From Deinococcus sp. Arct2-2 (GTDB lineage Bacteria > Deinococcota > Deinococci > Deinococcales > Deinococcaceae): a stretch of DNA of 64,000 nt. The notes under the pieces are model-generated. The model was not told the DNA's origin. It saw only the letters and a program-made list of their open reading frames with translations, and made no database searches. Position 1 is the first letter of the stretch. Each line of letters starts with the position of its first letter. Of the stretch, positions 1-9,569 are shown in pieces. Location: contig NZ_SSNW01000015.1 of NCBI RefSeq assembly GCF_004801315.1, positions 1-64,000 on the forward strand, given 5' to 3'. Position numbers and translations under genes: made by a program.

Positions 1-138
1 CCCCCGCAAGGGTGGGGAGCTAAAAACACCGTGTTCTTGGGCAACTCGTAGAGCAAGTTTAGGAACTGTCCGAACCATTGATGACGAGGATTCAATTTAA
101 TCTCGTAGAGCACTCTTCCACCCGCCTTGAACTCGGTC

Positions 139-151
139 TAAACTGTCTGCC
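139..151 (+). promoter_or_regulatory. Leaderless-type -10 box of the DinB-like gene
   Basis: TAAACT lies 7 nt before the ATG at 152 and there is no Shine-Dalgarno sequence. This is the arrangement expected for a leaderless transcript. No convincing -35 is seen. Confidence 0.5.
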
Positions 152-697
152 ATGACCGACAATTCAGCCACGCGGCAAGACCAGCAGGCCGAGCAACGCC
201 AGATGTTGCGGGCTTTTGGGCAAACGCCCGCCGATGTGCAGGCCCGCCTAGAGCGCGAACTCGACGCCTTTGAACGGGCAGTGGCCGCCGTGCAACCGCA
301 CTGGCACACCACGTTGCCGCAGCGGGCGTGGACGGCGGCGCAGGAAAGCGATCACATTATTCGGGTGAACGCAGGAACGGCCCGAATTGCGGCCCTGCTG
401 CTGTCCGACAAGCCGCTGCGCCCCACCGACCAGACCCCCGGCGTGATGGTAGACGGCAAACGCAAGGCTCCTGCCGGACTGGAACCCGGCCCTGACCAAG
501 CTTGGGACGCCCTGAGCGGCGCACACGCCCAGACCCGCGCTGCTTTGCTTCAGGCCGCCGCCCACGCCCCCGAAACCTCTGACCGCACCTACTTTCACCC
601 GTACATGGGCGAACTGACGGCGCTGGAATGGCTGAAAATGGCCACCCTGCACATGCGCCACCATCGCAAGCAACTGGAACGCCTGGCGCAAGGCTGA
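152..697 (+). CDS. DinB-like (DinB_2 fold) putative metal-dependent enzyme
   Basis: This 181-residue protein has the pattern of the DinB/YfiT four-helix-bundle superfamily. A histidine in an ESDHI motif (H68) and a C-terminal HMRHH cluster (H167, H170, H171) can supply the three-histidine metal site. Members are thiol-dependent transferases, or proteins of unknown function that are expanded in Deinococcus. The ATG at 152 is supported by a leaderless-type promoter just upstream. The gene is convergent with surE. The substrate cannot be told from sequence. Confidence 0.75.
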   Translation: MTDNSATRQDQQAEQRQMLRAFGQTPADVQARLERELDAFERAVAAVQPHWHTTLPQRAWTAAQESDHIIRVNAGTARIAALLLSDKPLRPTDQTPGVMVDGKRKAPAGLEPGPDQAWDALSGAHAQTRAALLQAAAHAPETSDRTYFHPYMGELTALEWLKMATLHMRHHRKQLERLAQG

Positions 698-777
698 GGC
701 TGCATTTTTCCCCTACAAACGGGCTGAGTGCGTGAGCAACGGGGGGTTCGTCTGCCAACTCCGGTTGAGCCGCATGG

Positions 778-883
778 AAACCCCCCAGTCTGCTTCGCAG
801 TCAGCCCCTCTTAAAGGGGAGCGCAACAGCTGTTTGGTCCTCCCCTCTAAAGGGGGGCGTTGCAAAGCAACGGGGGGTTCACC
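778..883. repeat. Dispersed repeat, full-length copy 1
   Basis: A GC-rich element fills most of the gap between the convergent DinB-like and surE genes. It begins AACCCCCCAGTCTGCTTCGC and ends near GGGGGGTTCACC, so its ends are inverted repeats (GAACCCCCC-like against GGGGGGTTC). It contains an internal CCCCTCTTAAAGGGG palindrome and an AGCGCAACAGC block. Copies with the same internal order lie at 8886-8986 (inverted) and 35926-36052, and 3'-half copies at 20201-20258 and 27744-27788. No coding capacity is seen. Confidence 0.75.
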
Positions 884-901
884 TACAAACTCAGCCTAAA
901 C

Positions 902-1696
902 TCACCCCCCAACCACTTCCGCCCCCAGCGCGGGCAAATAGCCTTCGACTTCTGCCATCAGGTCGCGGGCGGTGAGGTCTAGACGCACGGGCGTCACGCT
1001 GATAAACCCGGCCTGAACTGCGCCGTAATCGGTGGTCAGGTCGGCGGCGTCGGCGGCGCGGCTGGTTCCGGCTACCCAGTGGTACTCGCGGCCTTCGGGG
1101 TCGGCGCGGGTCACGATGCTGTCTTCCCAGCGGTGATCGCCTACCCGCGTCACGCGCACGCCCTCGAAGGCGCGGGCCGGGAAATTCACGTTCAGTAGTG
1201 TGCGGGGCGGCAGGCCGCGTGCCAACACTTCGCGGGCAATGCGGGCGGCGTAGGCGGCGCTGGCCCCAAAATCGTACTCGCCCTGCGGTGTGGCCTGCTG
1301 GCTAAACGCTATGGCAGGCAGGCCGAGTCCCATCGCTTCTATGGCCGCCGCCACCGTGCCGGAATGGGTCAGGTCGTCGCCTAAGTTGGGGCCGAGGTTG
1401 ATCCCGCTGACCACCAGATCGAACCTGCCGCGCAGATGCACGCCCAACACCACGCAGTCGGCGGGGGTGCCGTCTACGCGGTAGGCCGGGATTTCTCCAA
1501 AGCCCGCCGAAGCCGTGTGCTTGAACCGTAGCGGGCGGCGAATGGTGATGCCGTGCCCCACCGCCGACTGCTCCACATCGGGGGCCACCACCGTGACATC
1601 ACCGATTTCAGCCATTGCTAATGCCAACGCCTTGATGCCCGGAGAAAAAATACCGTCGTCGTTGGCGACCAGAATAGAGTTGCGTGCGGAAGTCAT
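902..1696 (-). CDS. surE: 5'/3'-nucleotidase SurE
   Basis: SurE is a metal-dependent nucleoside monophosphate phosphatase. The N-terminus has the family hallmark VANDDGIFSPG, whose paired aspartates bind metal. It is followed by a conserved serine region (EQSAVGHGIT) and the GINLGPNLG loop that carries the metal-binding Asn. From ATG 1696 the protein is 264 residues, a normal SurE length. A longer open frame to 1843 adds only a proline-rich tract. ATG 1696 is preferred because TAGACT lies 7 nt upstream in leaderless position and because family homology begins right after it. Confidence 0.93.
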   Translation of the reverse strand: MTSARNSILVANDDGIFSPGIKALALAMAEIGDVTVVAPDVEQSAVGHGITIRRPLRFKHTASAGFGEIPAYRVDGTPADCVVLGVHLRGRFDLVVSGINLGPNLGDDLTHSGTVAAAIEAMGLGLPAIAFSQQATPQGEYDFGASAAYAARIAREVLARGLPPRTLLNVNFPARAFEGVRVTRVGDHRWEDSIVTRADPEGREYHWVAGTSRAADAADLTTDYGAVQAGFISVTPVRLDLTARDLMAEVEGYLPALGAEVVGG

Positions 1697-1703
1697 GGCA
1701 GGC

Positions 1704-1709
1704 AGTCTA
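1704..1709 (-). promoter_or_regulatory. Leaderless-type -10 box of surE
   Basis: On the minus strand TAGACT is followed by 7 nt and then the surE ATG, with no ribosome binding site. This decides the start codon. Confidence 0.5.
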
Positions 1710-2003
1710 GCCGCCGGGGGTGGTGGGGGAGTCAGTGTTGGCAGAGTCGGCGGCGTGGTCAGGGCAGGCGGACGCAGAGGCAGGCAACGTTTGGCTTGAC
1801 TGCATCCATCGAGACGGTCAATACCATCTACTGACAAGCACAATTCCCGCCCCTAAAAGATGAGAAATTCTCGACATTTATAAATGTGGTTTCCGTTGGT
1901 GCTTAATGAATGTCGGCCCAGACTGCGTTTTAGCGTTTATTTTACGCCGGGCCAGTTAAACTCCCTCTATTCGAGTGCTGGACAGTCGTGCTCTGGAGGA
2001 GTT

Positions 2004-3356
2004 ATGAACCGATGGTGGTGCTGCTGGCGGCCCCCGCTGATGCTGTTGACCCTTGCCCTTGCCGCCTGTGGGCAACTGCCCAGTTCCGGTTCAGAAACCT
2101 CCGGTTTAGAAGCATCCGACTCGGAGGCAGAAGCCAGAACAGAGGCCAACGCCGATGCAGATCAAGGCAACTGGATTTCAACCTCCCGACTCTCGCCCCA
2201 AACCCTGATGCCCGACGGCCTAAATTCGCTGACCTATGAGCGGGCGCTGACCGCCAGCAACGGCTGGGGGCCGATAGAACCAGACCGCAGCAACGGCCAG
2301 CAAGCGGGCGGCGACGGCAAACCGCTGACCCTCAACGGCGCGGTGTACCCCAAAGGCTACGGCGTGCATGCGCCCAGCGAACTGAAATACAGCCTCGCAG
2401 GCAGCGACAATGCCAAATGCGTGCGCTTCAAGGCCCAAATCGGCCTAGACGATGAAGTGGGGACGCAGGGCAGCGCGGTGTTTCAGGTGTGGGGCGACAC
2501 GGGCAAGCTGTACGACAGCGGCCTGATGACCGGGGCCAGCGCCACCCAGCAGGTCAGCGTGGACGTGCGCCGGCAAGCCTCTGTGCGCCTCGTGGTCACC
2601 GATGGCGGCAACGGCAAAAGCTTTGATCACGCCGACTGGGTCAATCCGGCGCTGGTGTGCGTGCCCGACATCAGCGTCAGTGTGCCCAGCGAGACCCGGA
2701 TGTATCAGGACACGCACGGCAGCTTGCCCCTGACCATCACCAACAAGAGCAGGGCGTTTCGGGGCGACGTGACCTACAGCGTGAAGGCTTACTACGACAC
2801 TGCCAACTATTTTCAGTTGGTCAGCACAGGTACACGCCTGACCGGAGCTGCCCAGCAAGTCCACGCGCTGCGAGTGTTTATGGGCCGCCGCTACACCGAC
2901 GACACCTTTCCCGCCGATCTGGTGGTGCAGTACGCCGGAGAAGAAGTGGCCCGCACCCCGCTGAATCTGGGCACGCTGGAGCAGCAGGCCGTGATGCAGT
3001 TTCCGGACGCGCTGCCTGATTTGCAGGTGGGCAAACCGGTGGTGATCAGCGTGCCCGTATCGGTGCTGCCGGGAGGAGAAACCACAGGCCTTCATATTTC
3101 GGTGCGCCCCAATGTGGGGCAGGCCCCCGATTGGCTAGACGCCAGTGTGGTGGGCAGCGGCAACATCCCCAAAGAAGGCGGCGTGTTGCAGATCAAACTG
3201 ACGGCCACCCGTGCCGCTTTCCCCGACGAACCGACAGAAGCCGAGGCCCAGTTGCGCCTTTACGAAGACAACTTTGACTACGCCTACCCGGTGCAAATCG
3301 GCATTTTGCCTGTGCGGTTGGCTCCGCCGGAGGTGTGGGTGAAGGCGGGCCACTAG
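2004..3356 (+). CDS. NPCBM-domain lipoprotein
   Basis: ATG 2004 follows a strong GGAGGA at a good distance. The first 20 residues form a lipoprotein signal peptide ending in a lipobox (ALAAC), so the protein should be membrane anchored and exported. A low-complexity Ser/Glu/Ala spacer follows. Residues of about 80-220 match an NPCBM (new putative carbohydrate binding module): a conserved GYGVHAPSEL, a VRFKAQIGLDDEVG segment and a terminal HADWVNP. The C-terminal half contains Ig-like or NEW-type beta domains with no recognisable catalytic motif. It is likely an envelope carbohydrate-binding protein, of 450 residues. Confidence 0.8.
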   Translation: MNRWWCCWRPPLMLLTLALAACGQLPSSGSETSGLEASDSEAEARTEANADADQGNWISTSRLSPQTLMPDGLNSLTYERALTASNGWGPIEPDRSNGQQAGGDGKPLTLNGAVYPKGYGVHAPSELKYSLAGSDNAKCVRFKAQIGLDDEVGTQGSAVFQVWGDTGKLYDSGLMTGASATQQVSVDVRRQASVRLVVTDGGNGKSFDHADWVNPALVCVPDISVSVPSETRMYQDTHGSLPLTITNKSRAFRGDVTYSVKAYYDTANYFQLVSTGTRLTGAAQQVHALRVFMGRRYTDDTFPADLVVQYAGEEVARTPLNLGTLEQQAVMQFPDALPDLQVGKPVVISVPVSVLPGGETTGLHISVRPNVGQAPDWLDASVVGSGNIPKEGGVLQIKLTATRAAFPDEPTEAEAQLRLYEDNFDYAYPVQIGILPVRLAPPEVWVKAGH

Positions 3357-3373
3357 CGCCAGTACTACCAAAG

Positions 3374-3404
3374 CGCCCGCCCTCAGCCGATATGAGGGCG
3401 GGCG
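3374..3404. terminator. Hairpin between convergent genes
   Basis: A perfect 12-bp stem (CGCCCGCCCTCA / TGAGGGCGGGCG) with a 7-nt loop lies between the lipoprotein gene and the convergent small gene at 3421. There is no strong T-tract, so it may work as a bidirectional 3'-end hairpin. Confidence 0.55.
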
Positions 3405-3420
3405 TCTGCTGGAGGAGTTG

Positions 3421-3660
3421 TCAGCTAGAGCGCGATATTTCGGAGTTGCCTGCGGGCTGATCGTTGCCCTCCTGCACATGCTCCTCTATGTATTCATCCG
3501 AGGCGTGTGCGCCCGGCTCGCTTCTGGCTCCGCGCCCTGCACGTGCCCCCATCTGCTGCGCTTCCTCGCTGCTGAGGCTTTCGGCGTCTGCGTTCATGTC
3601 GCCCGTATTGCCATTGCTCGTGTTGGCTTGATCGTCGCTGTCATTGCTGCGGTCAGTCAT
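3421..3660 (-). CDS. Small hydrophilic, probably disordered protein
   Basis: ATG 3660 follows AAAGGA at good spacing and gives 79 residues; an upstream in-frame ATG at 3717 lacks this site. The sequence is rich in Asp, Glu, Asn, Ser and Gly, starts MTDRSNDSDD and has no hydrophobic segment, so it should be cytoplasmic and largely unstructured. A similar MTD-starting acidic protein is encoded at 6808-7023. I do not recognise the family. Confidence 0.6.
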   Translation of the reverse strand: MTDRSNDSDDQANTSNGNTGDMNADAESLSSEEAQQMGARAGRGARSEPGAHASDEYIEEHVQEGNDQPAGNSEISRSS

Positions 3661-3978
3661 GGTTTCGTCCTTTCGGTGCTGAGGGAATGCCCGCTTTGGC
3701 CGTTCCAAGGGGCGCATCCCACTTTGGCTGAGGCCTGAAGCATACGCGCCGGGTGATGGCCCGCTCCCACTGGTTACGAAACACTCAAGTCCGGCTCCGT
3801 GTTTTCTGAAGGCTGGCGCGTGCTTCAGCCGGAATGTAAGAAGTTCGGCAGAGGACGGCGTGGGGTGTCAAGTCCTTCACACCCACAGGCGCACCCAGTT
3901 CATGAACGCCCGTCAGATGCGCTTAATGAGCGCCGAGACGTTGTTTCTCACGCCTGTGCCGTTAAAGTGGGTGAATCC

Positions 3979-5895
3979 ATGAAGAAGCCTGCCATCTTCC
4001 TCTCATTTGCCCTAGCATGCGGTGGAGCGGCGGCCCAAGGGGTGAGGCCTGCCGATCCCTTTTTGCGGCAGGCTCCGGCCCAAGCCTCCCCCACGTTGCG
4101 CGGCGTCACTCCCTCGCCCCCAGCCGCCCCCAGCCGCACAGCCGCCCCCAGCGGCAGCCTGAACCTGACCGGGGTGCAAAACGCCACCTTCGGCAATCCG
4201 CGCACCAGCAATAACGGCTCTCAGACCCGCGTGGTGTTCGATTTGGCTCCTGGCGTCAGCTATACGCTGCTGCCCACTTTTACTGGCCTCAGAATAGATG
4301 TGCAGGGCGCACGGGTGTTGCCAGCCGTCACGGCGGCTCTGGGCGGCAGCGTCAGCGAATACCGGGCAGGCGGCGGACAGGCCACCCTGATCACGCCGTT
4401 TCCGCTGTCGTTTACCGATGGATGGCGGGCCAGCGAAGCGACGTTGGCGACAGGGGGCCGCGTGCTGATTCTCGAATTCGGCGCGGTGGTGTCGGGTGGG
4501 GCCAGCGAAAGCCTGCGGGCGTTTGTGCGGAACTCTGCGCCCCCCGCGACAGCCTCTACTGCCGAGGCCACCGCTGTCCTGAATACTCCTTTGGGTCTGA
4601 AAGCGGCGGCAGGCAGCGCCGCACCAGTGAGCGCCGCGCCTGTGCCCGCTCCGGTCATGTCCGGTGCTCCCAGCCGCACCACGCAGACGCCTAGTCCTGC
4701 CCAATCCAGTAGCACCCAAGCCAGCGCCGCCAACCCTGACCAACTGCCCCCCGGCGACAGCGTGTTGCCCGGCAAACAGTACCCGCCCGCCCCCGCGCTG
4801 CCCGATGCCAACGCCGCCCGCCCCAGCGCACTGACAGGCCGCGTCCCGGGGCCAGCACAGTTCGGCGCACTCCTCACTACCCCCCGCATCGGCAAAAACC
4901 CCGGCCTGACCCGCATCGTGCTGGATTTGCCGCCCGGCAGCACCTACCTGATTCAGCCCACCGCGTTGGGCCTGCGCATAGCCCTGACCGGCCTCAGCGT
5001 GATGCCCCAAAATGCCCAAAACGTCAGTCCAGAAGTGCGGACGTGGCGGTTTGAACCCACCGACGCGGGCGTGGAAATCACGTTGGTTACGGCCACGCCT
5101 ACCACCGCCCGCAGTGGGTGGCGGGCGCAGTTGTTGGCTCCTACGCCCGGCAGCGACCGCGCAAGGCTGGCTATCGATCTCTCGCCCGCGCTGGCTAACC
5201 TGACGCCTCTGGCCCCCAATGAGCGCCTGATCGCCACCGTGCCGCCTGTTCCGGCCACGCGTGGCACAGCAATGTTGGCCCTCAGTGCCAATTTTGTTCA
5301 GCCGCGAGTGGTACTCGATCCCGGTCATGGTGGGCGCGATCCGGGGGCCGTGGGCAGCGTTACCGAAAAAGAAGTGACGCTGGATGTGGCCTTGCGCGTG
5401 CGCGATCTGTTGCGGGCAGCGGGCGTAGACGTCGTGCTGACCCGTGACCGTGACCGTGAACTGAATTCCGTGAAGAACGTGGATTTGCAGATGCGTGCCC
5501 AGATGGGAACCCCCGGCACGCAACTGTTTGTCAGCATCCACGTGAACGCGATGGAAGCGCCCGTTGCCCTGCGCGGCTACGGCGTAGAGACGTGGTGGAA
5601 TCCCAACCACCCGATGTCCAGTAGCCTTGCCACCATCTTGCAGGAGCAGATCGTAGAAACCACCGGGGCGTTCTCGCGTGGCCTGAAATCCAACCAATCC
5701 TTGTCTGTCCTCAGAAACAGCCGGATTCCCGCCGCTCTCGTCGAAATCGGCTATGCCAGCCACCCGGTAGACGGCCTGAATTTGCAAGACGCCAACTACC
5801 TAGACCGCGTAGCTGTAGGCATCGCGCAGGGCATCCGCGAGGCGCTGACTTCGGGCGTCACGGCGGGCAATGCGGTGGGTGGCGGGGGCAAATAG
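3979..5895 (+). CDS. N-acetylmuramoyl-L-alanine amidase with two AMIN domains
   Basis: This exported enzyme cleaves the amide bond between MurNAc and L-Ala in peptidoglycan. ATG 3979 starts a clear signal peptide (MKKPAIFLSFALACGGAAAQ). Two AMIN-like beta domains (about residues 60-120 and 295-350) share a VFDLAPG / VLDLPPG strand and probably target the protein to the wall. A Pro/Ala/Ser-rich linker separates them. The C-terminal Amidase_3 domain begins at about residue 440, with VVLDPGHGGRDPG (zinc His), TEKEVTLDVA (zinc Glu), SIHVNA (zinc His) and VEIGYASHP (catalytic Glu near 587). It has 638 residues and no obvious operon partner. Confidence 0.92.
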   Translation: MKKPAIFLSFALACGGAAAQGVRPADPFLRQAPAQASPTLRGVTPSPPAAPSRTAAPSGSLNLTGVQNATFGNPRTSNNGSQTRVVFDLAPGVSYTLLPTFTGLRIDVQGARVLPAVTAALGGSVSEYRAGGGQATLITPFPLSFTDGWRASEATLATGGRVLILEFGAVVSGGASESLRAFVRNSAPPATASTAEATAVLNTPLGLKAAAGSAAPVSAAPVPAPVMSGAPSRTTQTPSPAQSSSTQASAANPDQLPPGDSVLPGKQYPPAPALPDANAARPSALTGRVPGPAQFGALLTTPRIGKNPGLTRIVLDLPPGSTYLIQPTALGLRIALTGLSVMPQNAQNVSPEVRTWRFEPTDAGVEITLVTATPTTARSGWRAQLLAPTPGSDRARLAIDLSPALANLTPLAPNERLIATVPPVPATRGTAMLALSANFVQPRVVLDPGHGGRDPGAVGSVTEKEVTLDVALRVRDLLRAAGVDVVLTRDRDRELNSVKNVDLQMRAQMGTPGTQLFVSIHVNAMEAPVALRGYGVETWWNPNHPMSSSLATILQEQIVETTGAFSRGLKSNQSLSVLRNSRIPAALVEIGYASHPVDGLNLQDANYLDRVAVGIAQGIREALTSGVTAGNAVGGGGK

Positions 5896-6041
5896 CGTCA
5901 GAGGGATTTAATCGGCGTTGGCTATGGCGTTGTCTAAGGGTCGAGGGTCTAAGGTGCTGGGGCGGTGGTGTTTTCGGGGAAAGTAGAGCCTGAAAATGAC
6001 CCGCCCCCCGCTTTTCTTAGTCCCTTGACTCTTAGACGCTT

Positions 6042-6797
6042 TTACTTGCCGAAGCTAGGAACCCGGTTCCCGTAGATTGCATGTGCGTCGCACTTCTCTC
6101 GCAAAATGCACACCGGACATTTAGGCGCTGTCCAGTGACAGACTTTTTGCCCGTGCCGCAGCAGATTCACATGCAGTTCGTACAGGTGCGGCGCGTCGGG
6201 CGGCAGGAGGGCCAACAGCGCACGGTGGGCCGCCTGCTCGCCCATTCGCGGAATTGCGCCCACGCGGGTGGTGACGCGGTGAACGTGGGTATCTACCGGA
6301 AACACAGGCCGCGCAAAGTTGAACAACAGCACCAACGACCCTGTTTTTACGCCCACTCCGGGCAAGTTGGTCAGCCATTTCAGGGCGTCGGGCACCGGCA
6401 ATTCGGCCAAGAAGTCTAGGTCGTAGCCGCCGCGCTCGGCCTTGATGGCACTCAGGGTGGCCTGAATACGCGGCGCTTTGCTTTCCGGGTAGTTGCTGCG
6501 GCGAATGGCGTGGGCCACCGCTTCTACTGGGGCTGCAATAATCTCGTCCCAGTCACCTAGCAAGCACAGTTCGCCATACGCAGCTTCCTCGTCGGCATGC
6601 GTGGTGCGCTGAGACAAGATCGTGCTGATCAGTTCGTGCATAGGCGCACGCCGGGGAGTTAGGGGGCGCTCGCCATACTCGGCCCGCAGCAGATCAGCCA
6701 TCCACACCAAAAGTTCAGCCCGCTCTGGGGCGGGTTGGGCGGCGTTCAGGGCGTCGGCGGGTGCGGGCGTCTGGGGAAACAGGGAGCCGTCGGTCAT
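6042..6797 (-). CDS. nth: Endonuclease III-like DNA glycosylase/AP lyase
   Basis: A base-excision repair enzyme of the HhH-GPD superfamily. The helix-hairpin-helix LPGVGVKTGS carries the catalytic Lys (K151), and FPVDTHVHRV holds the catalytic Asp (D169). Both are present, so a bifunctional glycosylase/lyase is expected. A canonical iron-sulphur loop C-X6-C-X2-C-X5-C is formed by C220, C227, C230 and C236. The 251 residues include an N-terminal extension of about 25 residues compared with E. coli Nth. A small hydrophilic gene lies 10 nt upstream on the same strand and may be cotranscribed. Confidence 0.92.
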   Translation of the reverse strand: MTDGSLFPQTPAPADALNAAQPAPERAELLVWMADLLRAEYGERPLTPRRAPMHELISTILSQRTTHADEEAAYGELCLLGDWDEIIAAPVEAVAHAIRRSNYPESKAPRIQATLSAIKAERGGYDLDFLAELPVPDALKWLTNLPGVGVKTGSLVLLFNFARPVFPVDTHVHRVTTRVGAIPRMGEQAAHRALLALLPPDAPHLYELHVNLLRHGQKVCHWTAPKCPVCILREKCDAHAIYGNRVPSFGK

Positions 6798-6807
6798 GCG
6801 GAGGCGC

Positions 6808-7023
6808 TTAGCCTTTGGTGGTATTCAGGCCCGGTTGCACGCCCGTGTCTGCGCCGCCGCCCTCTACCTCATCCCTGCCACCCTCAGCGGGTTCTTTTTT
6901 GGCCGCTGGGTCGGCGTTCGGCGCTTTCCCTTTTTCTTCCGGCGAAATCTCTTTGCTCTGGCCCTCGGCAGGAGAGGTGTTGGCGGGATCGTAACCGGGA
7001 TTGAGTTGGTCGTGGTCGGTCAT
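6808..7023 (-). CDS. Small charged, probably disordered protein
   Basis: This 71-residue protein (starting MTDHDQLNPG) is rich in Glu, Lys, Pro, Gly and Asn and has no hydrophobic core. GAGG just upstream could serve as ribosome binding site for ATG 7023. It lies 10 nt before the nth start on the same strand, suggesting cotranscription. Its composition and opening resemble the product at 3421-3660. Function unknown. Confidence 0.6.
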   Translation of the reverse strand: MTDHDQLNPGYDPANTSPAEGQSKEISPEEKGKAPNADPAAKKEPAEGGRDEVEGGGADTGVQPGLNTTKG

Positions 7024-7258
7024 GGCCTCAGCCTGCGCGGGCTGATGCAGCTTTGGGCAAGTGGCGTGTAAAGGAGTGTTTAGACCCTGTTACTCGGCAC
7101 AGAGCGGGTGTCTAGCTGAGCCTTGAGCTTTTCATTACTTACTAGTTTACAAAACAGGTCAACAGGTTTAGACTCTGGGGCCGCGCGCGTGAACTGGCCG
7201 TTCAGTTGCCGCGCCTCCATCCCAACTCTCCAGCCACATTCCCCCGGAGGAAGTCCTG

Positions 7259-8023
<765 letters not shown>

Positions 8024-8123
8024 AGTTGGGAAGTAGAACGTGGGCTGTGGAAAGTAGGAGAGGCGTGGTGGACGCTCACTTCACGATCTGAACAAGGCTG
8101 GACGCTTTTAGAACTCTTCTCCC

Positions 8124-8153
8124 AGTTTGCCCCTTCACCGGGCAAACTTTTTT
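8124..8153 (+). terminator. Intrinsic terminator after the binding-protein gene
   Basis: A perfect 9-bp stem AGTTTGCCC / GGGCAAACT with a 7-nt loop runs directly into a T-tract. It separates the binding-protein gene from its permease, so much transcription should stop here. Confidence 0.85.
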
Positions 8154-8205
8154 CTCGGCTCCAGTGGCCCAGACTGCGAGATACTGACCTTATGACGGTG
8201 ACGAT

Positions 8206-8871
8206 ATGGACATAACCTTGATCCTGAACAGCGCCGTGCAGTCGCTGCCTGTGCTGGCGCAGGGGGCCGGAATTACGCTGGGATTTGCGCTGGCCGCGAT
8301 GGTGCTGGGGCTGCCGTTGGGTTTCGCCGTCGCGTTGGCCCGCCTGTCCCGCTTTACGGCACTGCGCTGGATCACGGGCATTTACGTGTCGTTTATTCGC
8401 GGTACGCCGCTGCTGGTGCAAATTTTTGTCATTTATTACGGCCTGCCCAGCTTTGGCGTCACGCTAAATCCGGTGGTGGGCGGCGTGCTGGCCCTCACGC
8501 TTAACGCGGGCGCGTACCTCTCGGAGACCATTCGCGGGGCGATTCAGAGTGTGCCGCGTGGTCAGCGCGAGGCGGCCACCAGCTTGGGCCTGAACGGGGC
8601 ACAAACCATGCGCCTGATCGTGCTGCCGCAGGCCTTACGGGTGGCTGCACCTAGCCTTGGCAACAGCCTGATCGGGCTGGTCAAAGATACGTCTCTGGTC
8701 AGCGTCATTACGGTGGTAGAACTGCTCAGAAGCGCCCAACTCGTCATTGCCCGTACCTTCGAACCGTTTGGCCCTTACCTGATGGCGGCCCTGCTGTACT
8801 GGATCATGAGCCTGTTGCTGGAAGGCGTGCAGCGCGGCGTGGAACGGCGGTTGTCGCGGGGCGTGGCTTAA
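8206..8871 (+). CDS. Amino-acid ABC transporter permease (HisM family)
   Basis: This 221-residue inner-membrane subunit has about five hydrophobic segments. The N-terminus YVSFIRGTPLLVQIF and the cytoplasmic coupling loop GQREAATSLGLNGAQTM (EAA motif, contacts the ATPase) are classic for polar amino-acid permeases. It probably pairs with the binding protein at 7259. No ATP-binding subunit gene follows, so that subunit must be encoded elsewhere. Confidence 0.9.
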   Translation: MDITLILNSAVQSLPVLAQGAGITLGFALAAMVLGLPLGFAVALARLSRFTALRWITGIYVSFIRGTPLLVQIFVIYYGLPSFGVTLNPVVGGVLALTLNAGAYLSETIRGAIQSVPRGQREAATSLGLNGAQTMRLIVLPQALRVAAPSLGNSLIGLVKDTSLVSVITVVELLRSAQLVIARTFEPFGPYLMAALLYWIMSLLLEGVQRGVERRLSRGVA

Positions 8872-8885
8872 GTTTACTTGGAAGG

Positions 8886-8986
8886 TGAACCCCCCCCGTT
8901 CTTCGCAACGCCCCCCTTAGAGGTGGGGACAAAAGCCTTTGCGCTCCCCTTGAGGGGGGCTGGCTGTGAAGCAGACTGGGGGGTTT
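8886..8986. repeat. Dispersed repeat, full-length copy 2 (inverted)
   Basis: The reverse complement gives the same order of blocks as the copy at 778-883: an AACCCCCCAGTCTGCTTCAC-like start, CCAGCCCCCCTCAAGGGGAGCG, a spacer, then GGGGGGCGTTGCGAAG and GGGGGGGTTCACC. It separates the permease from the cytochrome gene. Confidence 0.75.
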
Positions 8987-8989
8987 GCC

Positions 8990-9438
8990 CTACCGCCCGC
9001 CTACCGTATCCAGTCCCTCTTCCATCAATTCCCCCTCAAGCGGCAACCCATTGAACTCCAGAGTAAACGCTGTCACATCCAACGCTTCCCGCTTGGTTAC
9101 GGGGGCAAGTGGCCGTGCAAACCGCCAATCAGTGCATAGATGGCACGCGGCGGAAGTGACCGGTAGGTGGCCCGGAAACTCGCCCCGGCTAAGGCTTCGG
9201 CGCTGCCTCCCTCCAACTTATCGCCGTGACATATGGCGCAGGCGAGGCGGTACAGCACGGCTCCGCGCCCGATTTGGGAAGTGACAGCTTGGGCCGTAGC
9301 TTGAGCAGCGGTGGGGGAGAGGATGACAGTTGTTTCTTGTGCTGCGGCTTGTGGCAAGGTTGCTCCCCACAGGAAGGCCAGAACAGGCAGACTGAAGGCA
9401 AGCAGTGAAGGACAGTGAAACACAGGCGGGCGAAACAT
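8990..9438 (-). pseudogene. Frameshifted small exported cytochrome c
   Basis: The 5' part (9097-9438) encodes a signal peptide (cleavage near QAAAQE) and a haem-binding CAICH motif, so this is a class I cytochrome c acting outside the membrane. The frame then stops at 9097, too early for the fold. Shifting frame near 9125-9130 yields a continuation (RFARPLAPVTKREALDVTAF then TLEFNGLP) that looks like the normal last helix of such cytochromes and ends at 8990. I infer one indel. No Met axial ligand is obvious in the joined product. A sequencing error remains possible. Confidence 0.6.
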
Positions 9439-9513
9439 CGGGCGTCAATCTAGCGCCGCGTCTACCCGCCAACCGTGTTCAAGACATTCTCAAGGTGTGC
9501 TGCAGCTTGCAAC

Positions 9514-9563
9514 CGCTTACAACCTTAAGCGTTGTATACATCGTCGCCGTGTCCGTGTAGGCT
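9514..9563 (+). promoter_or_regulatory. Promoter and candidate operator of the IclR-type gene
   Basis: CGCTTA-6 nt-TAAGCG (9514-9531) is an inverted repeat next to TTGTAT. Downstream, TGTAGGCT (9556-9563) is an extended -10 placed 6 nt before the GTG start, a leaderless arrangement. The palindrome could be the regulator's own binding site; that is inference. Confidence 0.4.
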
Positions 9564-9569
9564 GGACGG

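Noticed and set aside
4012..5787. 591-codon minus-strand frame opposite the amidase
   Set aside because: Low-complexity shadow; the plus strand has signal peptide, AMIN and Amidase_3 motifs.
8985..9284. Plus-strand ORF over the cytochrome
   Set aside because: The minus strand has a signal peptide and CxxCH, and its frame-shifted continuation explains the area.
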